From NCBI GenBank assembly GCA_039720395.1, contig CM077827.1, forward strand, positions 17,595,822 through 17,659,821: a DNA stretch of 64,000 nucleotides, in the 5' to 3' direction. This stretch comes from Liquidambar formosana. Its lineage: Eukaryota; Streptophyta; Magnoliopsida; Saxifragales; Altingiaceae. Of this stretch, positions 55,649-64,000 are shown piece by piece. Positions within the stretch are counted from its first letter, which is position 1, and each line of letters opens with the position of its first letter. Made by a program: the position numbers and the translations under genes. Below the pieces are notes generated by a model. The model had not been told where the DNA came from and did not search any database. It saw only the letters and a list, made by a program, of their open reading frames with translations.

Positions 55649-58600
55649 ATGGATACTCACATTGTAATTGAACGTAGAAGAAAAAGAGGTAGATTCTTCT
55701 CTTTCATTTCAATCATTTCTCATCTTTCCAATATCTTATATCACAATTTTAGATTCTTTTTCTTTATTACTTTCTCTTTCTTGCACAGCTGTCTTTGAGA
55801 ATGACTCTGATCAATTTCATCATAGTCATTCATTTGGAAATAATCTTGAACAAATATCTACCATAAATAACTCTTCAATCACATTGGGTGTTTCTAATAA
55901 CCAGTCAACTACTCCGTCTTCGCATCAAATTTCTGGTGAGAAGTAATTCAAGTTACTCAATATTTCAAATTTGTTTGCAATGCTTATTACTCAACAAAAT
56001 ATGTCAGCTGACTGGAAATTTATGTTGGAAATCATATTTCCTATATAACATCTGATACACTACTTTGTAGACTGCGCACAAAGAGAAACACAACAAAAAC
56101 AAAGAAGAATAGAAACCACAACAAATCCAAAGGTTCAGTGCTCAAAGAATAATTCTACAAAATCTGGTGAGAAATCATTTAGCCAGAGATCTTTTTACAC
56201 GAATTCATCATCGTAAAATTATAAAACTTCTTTGTAGAACAAGAGAAGCGAGAGCAAAAGTTAGCTCGTAGGAGAGAGTTATATGCTGAAAAAAAGAGTT
56301 TGAAGAATGCTGCAAGAAATCGTGGTAGTTCTTCCTCTAAAACCATCATTTCTGAATTAAGGAATGTACCCAAATCTCCTGATAGACTCAACTTTCTTCA
56401 AAACCTTCGAAATGATCGATCTTCAAAGGAAATATTTGGTAAGAAATAACTTACCTATTGTCTCTCTAAATATTGCACTACCCTTATTAGTACTCAACAA
56501 AGATTAAGTTAGTAATTATAAATATTCCTTACTACACTCAATTTATTATATGAAACACAATTTATCTACTACACAATTTATTCTCTATATAATTCAATTT
56601 CATAGTCTCACATCATAGGACTTCTTCTTTGTAGAATCCAAGAAGCAAGAAGAAAAGTTACATCACAGAAGACAAATCTATGCTCAAAAAACAAAGACTA
56701 ATGTTCCAGGCATCTATATCAACATAAATCTCTTCCTTCGCATTTTTTAAGATTTTTTTTATATCCATTTATCTCTTATTTTGTAACAATTTTCTCCTTT
56801 TTCTCCTTCTGCCTATTCCAGACTCAAATTCCAATTCTATTACTGCACAATTGATTGCAGCAACTTCTCATAAAAGAAAACAAACTCTTGGCAGTGAACA
56901 AATGAATGCTGAATTTCAAGGTTTCTTACCCAACACACTTCTACTAAAGTTTCAACTCTATTCTCGATCAATGCAAAAGTCTTAAATATACACTCTTCTT
57001 GTATTATTTTGTGTAAACCTTATATTCATTTCATATTTCACAAGTTCTAGGCCACGAAGATAAGAGAAACAAATCTACAACTTTGACATGTTCCAAAATC
57101 CTTAATAGTACAACAAGAGATTCAATTGTTATAAATGAATCGATCGAAGTCCAAAATGAAGGTAGATCAAAAAGTCCCATCTCTAAACTTACAATTTTAC
57201 CTCAATTGTTTATAGCGTTTAAATCAAGAACTTTAGAATTAACTCTACTTGGTTTCTTCAAATAATTGTTGTACAGCTTCAACTTCAACGAATAATGTGC
57301 AAAGAGATATTCAATCAAGTAATCTACAAAAAAGATTCTCTGTTGCACTTCCTTGTGAAACAATGTCAATCCCAACTCAGGCATCATTATTACCTCATGC
57401 TGAACGATGTTTATTTTGCCTTGCTAAACGCTTCCACAGAGAACCGAAAGGATTTTGTTGCTGTGCAGGCAAAATTAAGTTGAGTTCACCACAACCACCT
57501 GAAGCATTGATGCAACTATTTGATAGTGATTCAGATGATGCAATTTCTTTTAGAACTTATGTTCGAACATACAATGATCTATTTGCATTCACATCTCTTG
57601 GAGTACATTTTGATAGAGATTTATGCAGGAGAAATAATGGCATCTACACTTTTAGGGTTCAAGGACAGATGTATCATTATATTAATAGTTTGTTACCGGT
57701 TGATGGCTCACCAGCTTATTTACAGCTTTATTTTTTTGATACTGAACATGAGCTGCAGAATAGAGTAAATCGCTCTAATAGAGTGAGATCCCCGATTATT
57801 CAAATACTTATGAATCTCCTCCAAACAAATCCATACTGCACGTTCTTTCGAAGCTTATCAAACATTCCTAATTTGGAAGACTACCAAATTTTAATCAATG
57901 CTACTCCTCCCACTGATCAGCGAGTATACAATGCTCCTACCACATCTCAAGTTGCTGCTATATGGGTTGAGAGTAATGAATCTTCTTATTGTCGTGAAAT
58001 TTTTGTTTACGGTCGACATCAGCAAAAGCATAAGATCAATTATTTTTATGGCTGTTATGATCCTCTTCAATATCCACTCTTGTTTCCATTCGGTGAGAGT
58101 GGTTGGCACAACGATATCAAAAGAATAAATCCAACTCACAGAAATTCTTTTTGTCCTGGTGAGCATTCAATGGATGCACTTAATATGAGTTCTGTACAAA
58201 ATCTCTTGACTACAGAATCTGAAGGTAACGTTGTGCACCAAATATCTCACTTTCTCTTAACAAAATCAATTCTTATTCAATAATTCTTAATTAAGTATTC
58301 TCAATCATTAACAGCTATACAGAATCTACCAAAAAAGAGAGTTAATGTCTCTGCTCGAGAATACTATTGCTATAAGCTACAGATAAGAGAACATGAGAAC
58401 TCAATATTGCTACGTAGCGGCCGTTTGCTTCAACAATATGTTGTTGATATGTATATCAAAATAGAGACTTCTCGTTTAGATTACCTTCGTGATCACCAAG
58501 AAGATATTCGAGCAGAACTCTATCAAGGTATTGTTGATAGCATCGCTGCAGGGGAGACACATGGTCGAGGAATTGGGCGAAAAATAATTTTACCTGCTAC

Positions 58601-61600
58601 ATTTATTGGAAGCCCAAGAGATATGCGAAGTAGATTTACCAAAGCAATGGCTTTAGTGCAAAAACTTGGAAAACCAGATTTGTTCATCACAATGACATGT
58701 AATCCTGCTTGGCCAGAGATAAAACAAAATTTACTAAGAGGAGAAGAGGCTCAAAATCGACCAGATTTAGTTGCTCGTGTGTTCAGAGCTAAATTAGAAG
58801 AGCTCAAAGATGATCTTTTCAAGAAGAATATTTTTGGCCCAGTTGCAGGTTACACATATGTCATTGAATTCCAAAAAAGAGGTCTTCCGCATGCGCATTT
58901 TCTGATAATCCTAGAAAAGCACGCAAAGATCACATCTCCTGAACAATATAATCAATATGTATCTGCAGAAATACCACCAGAAGATAATTCTCATTTGCGA
59001 GCTGCAGTTATTAAACATATGATGCATGGTCCTTGTGGTGTATTGAAACCTAATAATGTATGCATGCAAAAAGGAAAATGCAAACACCATTATCCAAAGA
59101 ATTTTTGTGAGAAAACAACTCAAGGTAAAAATTCTTACCCCATTTATCAGAGATCTGATAACAAAGACACTGTGATGGTCAGGGGAAGTTTCTTAGATAA
59201 TCGTTGGGTCATTCCATACAATGCATATCTTCTAGCCAAATATGATTGCCACATCAATGTTGAGATTTGTTCAACAATTACAGCAGTTAAGTATATCTAT
59301 AAGTACATCTACAAAGGTCATGACAGGATTAGATTCCAACTTCATCAAGACCAAGAGATGAATGAGATTGATGAAATTGCAGATTATCAATTAGCTAGAT
59401 GGGTAAGCCCTCCTGAAGCTATGTGGAGAATATATCAATTTGTCATGAATGAGATCAGTCCAAATGTCGTTACTCTACAGTTACATCTTGAAGGAAAACA
59501 CTCTATTCCTTTTAAAGACTCAGACTCGCTTGACTCCATAGCTCGGAACAAGTTCTTATCCAAAACAATGCTCACTGAATTCTTTAAAACAAATCAATTT
59601 GATGTTAATGCACACAAGTATCTTTATAAAGAATTCCCTCAGCACTATGTTTGGAGCAAACAAGATCGAATGTGGACCCATCGGAAACAAGGAAAAGCAA
59701 TTGGAAGAGTTGCAGCTGCTGACCCATCTGAAGGTGATAGATATTACTTGAGATTGCTCCTTAATCACATAAAAGGTTCTACTTCTTTCCAAGATCTAAT
59801 GACAGTGAATGGTGTTTTGGCTTCCTCATTTCGTGAAGCAGCACTTATGCATGAACTATTGCATAGTGATACTGACACAATAGATTGCTTAACTGAAGCT
59901 TCAGCTTTGCGAATGCCCACAGCACTTCGCCGTTTATTTGCTACTATTCTTGTCTATTGCAATCCAAGCAATCCTAGACAACTTTGGACACAATTTGAGG
60001 TTTCTCTTTCAGAAGACTTCCATCAAAGATCAACATCTTCAGCAATTACCAATAGATTCCAAGTATTACAATCAATTGCTTCCACACTTGAGTCTATGGG
60101 GAAGAATATTGATGACTACAATCTTATTGACACATCTATCAACTTGAGTGATGAGCAATCTACTTCAAAAGAAATGGCAGACGAACTAAACATCCCAATA
60201 ACAGAAGATGATCAGCATTGTGCTCAAAACTTAAATTTTGAACAGAGAATTGCATATGACACTATACTTTCATCTATCCATGGGAACAAAGCTGGCGCTT
60301 TTTTCATTGATGGACCTGGTGGCACTGGTAAAACCTATTTGTATCGAGCTCTTCTCTCAACAGTTAGATCTACTGGAGATATTGCACTTGCAACTGCAAC
60401 CTCTGGAGTTGCTGCATCAATTTTGCCAGGTGGTCGCACTGCTCACTCACGATTCAAGATCCCAATAGACCCAACTGAACAGCTTACCTGTAGTGTAAGC
60501 AAGCAAAGTAGCCTAGCACAATTACTTCGTGCAGCAAAGCTAATAGTATGGGATGAAGCTTCTATGGCTAGGCGTGAAGCAATTGAAGCACTTGATCGTA
60601 TGTTACAAGATTTGACAGGTTCTTTACTACTATTTGGAGGAAAAGTTATTGTCTTTGGTGGAGATTTTCGACAAGTGCTACCAGTTCTTCCTGGTTCAAC
60701 ACAAGAGGAAGCAAAACAAGCCAGCTTTGTCTACTCAACTTTGTGGCCACAATTGAGTGTTCTATCTTTATCAACTAATATGCGTGCTCGACTTGATCCA
60801 TATTTTACAAACTTCTTGCTTCGAATTGGTGATGGAACTGAAGTTCTTGTCAATCACAATCTTGTTCGTTTACCTGATAGCATTTTACTTCCCTACAATG
60901 AAGACATTCAATCTTCACTGAATTCGTTGATTGATGTTATTTTCCCAGATATTTACAGATATAATCCATCAAAATACTCCATTGTGGATCGAGCCATTTT
61001 AACACCTAAAAATGACTCAGTTGATGAAATAAATGAAATGTTAGTTGCTAAATTCCCAGGTGAAGCTAAAGTTTATACCAGTCGAGATGAGTGCATAGAT
61101 TCTGCAAAATACAATCTTGAAGAAGACTTCTTAAATACCTTAACACCAAATGGATATCCTCCTCATCGCTTGGTTTTAAAAATAGGTGCTCCAATCATTC
61201 TATTGCGCAACATAGATCCATCAAAAGGACTCTCAAATGGTACTAGGTTGATATGTCGAGCATTTGATAAAAATGTCATTGATGCAGAAATTGCAATTGG
61301 TCATCACAAAAACCACAGAGTCTTTATTCCTCGAATCCCAATTCTACCAAACAAACTTGACAAATATCCTTTCCCTTTCAAGCGAGTTCAATTCCCCATC
61401 AGACTCTCCTTTGCAATGACAATCAACAAAGCACAAGGACAAACCTTAAAAAATGTCGGTGTTTACCTACCCCAACCAGTCTTCTCACATGGGCAACTGT
61501 ATGTAGCACTTTCCAGAGCAACAGGTCAAGATAACATTAAAGTGCTAATTAAACCCAATTTTGATGATTCAGATACAAAACATACGACAAATGTTGTTTA

Positions 61601-61634
61601 CAAAGACATTTTGGAATTGGCACACTTTCAATAA
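55649..61634 (+). CDS. Helitron Rep/helicase, nine predicted exons
   Basis: Exons: 55649-55688, 55789-55935, 56071-56166, 56238-56438, 56635-56709, 56822-56920, 57051-57161, 57277-58224 and 58315-61634. Every intron is phase 1 and each inner exon is a multiple of three; about 1680 aa. One donor (56710) would be GC instead of GT. The early exons are basic and low in complexity. Exon 8 holds a Cys/His-rich motif (HAERCLFCLAKRFH). Exon 9 has the Rep domain: TMTCNPAWPEI, the HUH motif GLPHAHFLI (58881-58907) and the paired-tyrosine motif YIYKYIYKG (59291-59317). A PIF1-type helicase follows, with Walker A GPGGTGKT (60312-60335), WDEASM and INKAQGQTL. It nicks, unwinds and rejoins DNA for rolling-circle transposition. 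It looks intact; the start and small exons need transcript support. Confidence 0.82.
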
Positions 61635-63264
61635 GCAAACACAACACAAATAATTGGTACAATACGCTTACTCTACTTACTTAAATTCAAACACTTATAT
61701 TGCAAAATTTCTTTAAAAGCATTTTTCTTTACTTATATTTATCCTTGCAAACTCTTCTATACTCATGATATAGTCAAACAATATCTCAGAAAAAATATAG
61801 CATAAAAAATATTTAAACCACAACTTAAAATATTAACAAAAATAACTAAAAACATTAAATTATTATAATAAATCTATTCAAAAACTACTTTCTAAGTTAC
61901 AAAACTTATGTCAAATTAATATACAACATCATAAATCAATAAATCTTCCACCAAAACATCTTCATAAATATTTCTTCATATCAATCTACTCAAATACTAT
62001 TATCTAAGTTCTGAATCAGACACCAATTTAATATAAATCAACATAAATTATTAAATTCAAAGATTTATATTACATAATTTCTTTAAAATCATTTCTTTTT
62101 ACCTATGTTTCTCCTTACAAACTGTTCTATACTTATTATGTACTTAAATAATAACTCACCAAAAATATACCATAAAAAACATTTAAAGCAAAGCTTAAAA
62201 TATTAACAAAAGTAACTACAAACATTGAATTGTTATAGTAAATCTATTCAAAAATTACTTTGGGAGTTACAAAATTTACCTCAAATTAATATACATCATC
62301 ATAAATCAATAAATTTTCCTCCACAACATCTTCATCAATATCTCTTTAAATCAATCTATTCAAAAACTACTTTCTAAGTTATGAACCATACCTCAATTTA
62401 ATACAATTCAACATAAATTAATAAATTTTCCACCATAAAATCCTCATAAAGATCTCTTGAACACATTAACAGCAGATAAGTATCCTACTCACTCCTTGCT
62501 CATAAACATAAAAAAAAATTCCTCAACACAACAAAGAACATCTACTTATTGCAAACATCATAATTCTATCAAATAAACTTTATTCATAACATTTATGTTT
62601 CAACATAACTTAATTTCCAAATCTTTTTCCTTTTCAAAAGCCATCAAGAACACAAAAAGGAAACTCTTAACAAAACTAGCAACATACTTACCTCAACCAA
62701 TCTTTTTTCAACAAGAATTCTATGTACTACTTTGAAACCAAATGAACAACAATAACATTAACCAATTTCCACACAAATTTTAAAATTGCAGCATCATGAA
62801 CACACGAACAAATAAGACATACTTCATAAACTTCTTTAAATGTATCTAATTATAATAAAACAATTATATTACAGAATTTTCTTAACAACAATCTTTGTTT
62901 TTCTTTATTATTACACATTCCAAATCTATAATCATTATTTTAAGAACAAACATTATCCCAAAACAAGTATAGCATTATATCTTCTTCACATAAAATACTC
63001 CATCTAGAGTTTATATTTCACACTATAAACACACAAAATTCTTATTACTTCTACTATGAGCACGTAATCAATTATTAATCTTTGTTACTCAAACAAAGAG
63101 TGAAGTATTATCTTTCCACTTTTTCTTACCTTAAATGACTAATTTACTAAGTATGTGACAATTCTTGTCTATTACTCTTTATCTTATCCTTTTCTATACC
63201 TTTCTGAACTGTAATTCTACACAACCTAATCTTTATTACAAATACAAGGACCAAGCATTGAACA
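61635..63264 (+). repeat. AT-rich spacer with a repeat of about 370 bp
   Basis: A block starting TTAAATTCAAACACTTATAT near 61680 recurs, diverged, near 62052, with parts of a third copy (AACATAAATTAATAAATTTTCC) near 62409. No gene is seen. It separates the Rep/helicase gene from the RPA-like gene. Confidence 0.65.
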
Positions 63265-64000
63265 ATGAATAACCAAGAGATGTACATCAAAGATATTAAT
63301 CCTGGTACTCTACGTGGCTGGAAAGTTCGTGTTAAAGTTGAAGAAAAACATGGCATCAAAAGCTTTAAACAAAGTCCCACAAAATTGCAATCACTAATTC
63401 TCACAGATTCGAAGGTCTCAACTAAGACCAACACTCCAACTTTGAATTTCTTTTTAGAAAAAACAGCAAAAAAAAGCTCATAATATTATAAATTTTCTTT
63501 TTTTGCAAACAGGGATCCCAAACTCAAGCAAGCATTTGGGGTGAAGACATTGGTCGACTAGACAATAGGCTAAAAAAAAATAAAGAATACTACATCTCCA
63601 ATGCAATCATCAAAGCAATACCACCACAATACCAATACTTAGGGCATCCATATGATTGGAGAATCAGTGCCTCCACAGTCATAGAAGAATGTCCTACCGA
63701 TGATCAAAATACCATCACTACCCGGTATGACTTCACACCATTCTCGGACTTCTCCAAGTATCTTGGCAAAGGGACAGCAATTAGTAAGAAATAAAAACTT
63801 TCTACACTCAACTACTATATGTCACAAAATTTTCTAAGTCTCTATCCTAACAAAAACCTATGCAGATGTCATAGGCATTCTCCTAGACATGAAACCACCT
63901 CGCAGAACAATTGCTACACAATCTACTGTCCAAGAAGCTATCATTATTAATCGAGAGTACGCATTTCTTCCCAAATTACTTCATTCTTATATCTCATTTA
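63265..64000 (+). CDS. RPA70-like single-strand DNA-binding protein, partial
   Basis: Exons: 63265-63414 (MNNQEMYIKDINPG ... LILTDSK), 63513-63783 (GSQTQASIWGEDI ... FTPFSDFSKYLGKGT) and 63866 onward (VIGILLDMKPPRR). Introns have GT and AG ends. The pattern is that of the OB-fold region of replication protein A large subunit. Plant Helitrons often carry such a gene, thought to bind the displaced strand during rolling-circle replication. It follows the Rep/helicase gene on the same strand at 1.6 kb. The 3' end lies outside the window. Family call is by motif recognition; confident that it is RPA-like. Confidence 0.75.

Larger units (their letters stand above)
55649..64000 (+). mobile_element. 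Autonomous Helitron, ends not found
   Basis: Rep/helicase and RPA-like genes on one strand with an AT-rich spacer. The 5' TC end and the 3' hairpin plus CTRR end were not identified; the 3' end should lie beyond the window. Confidence 0.72.

Overview
This window is nuclear DNA of a flowering plant. The evidence is the kind of repeats (Ty3/gypsy elements of the Tat/Ogre type with a second RNase H, Ty1/copia LTRs, an L1-type LINE, a Rep/helicase Helitron with an RPA gene), the spliceosomal introns and the plant mobile domain (PMD) genes. I cannot place the species. Almost everything left of the assembly gap (47372-47471) is a nest of retrotransposons. The sequence to its right is more ordinary AT-rich DNA with one candidate small host gene, then a large multi-exon Helitron.

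Nest, oldest to youngest. (1) An L1-type LINE fragment (31408-32522, minus). (2) Element B, a plus-strand Tat-like element, is seen only from its antisense PMD gene to its 3' LTR (28393-31407, about 3 kb). Its PMD gene is cut by a Ty1/copia element on the left (3' LTR 4460-6118) and by element A. (3) Element A (7170-25007, 17.8 kb) is complete: 1.55-kb LTRs, target duplication ATGGG, PBS, gag-pol, two antisense PMD genes, a tandem repeat and a PPT. Its pol is split by a solo copia LTR (13028-14685, duplication TGGTC). (4) A truncated copia LTR (32523-33261) lies in the LINE and is cut by element C (33262-47371, minus), another Tat-like element. C has a 2.9-kb 3' LTR, a tandem repeat, an antisense PMD gene and a frameshifted gag-pol. 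The 5' end of C runs into the gap.

Main observation. In elements A, B and C, short palindromes recur in groups of two to five with centres 20-22 bp apart, about two turns of B-DNA. In A the palindrome is TGCGTACGCA. In B, and upstream of C's PMD gene, it is GGTNACC or GGYNRRCC. The arrays lie upstream of the LTR TATA box and again upstream of, or in introns of, the antisense PMD genes. I saw none in gag-pol. This looks like binding sites for one dimeric protein shared by the element's sense promoter and its captured antisense gene. An anti-silencing or self-regulation loop (compare VANC proteins of VANDAL transposons) is a testable hypothesis, not a demonstrated function.

The antisense PMD genes keep introns: all phase 0 in A, with equal exon 1 lengths in A and B. 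That fits genes read opposite to the genomic RNA, whose introns are not removed during retrotransposition.

Right side. A two- or three-exon minus-strand gene (47542-48805) may be a host gene. A Helitron Rep/helicase gene (55649-61634) has nine predicted exons, all joined by phase-1 introns, and is followed by an RPA70-like gene (63265 to the window end).
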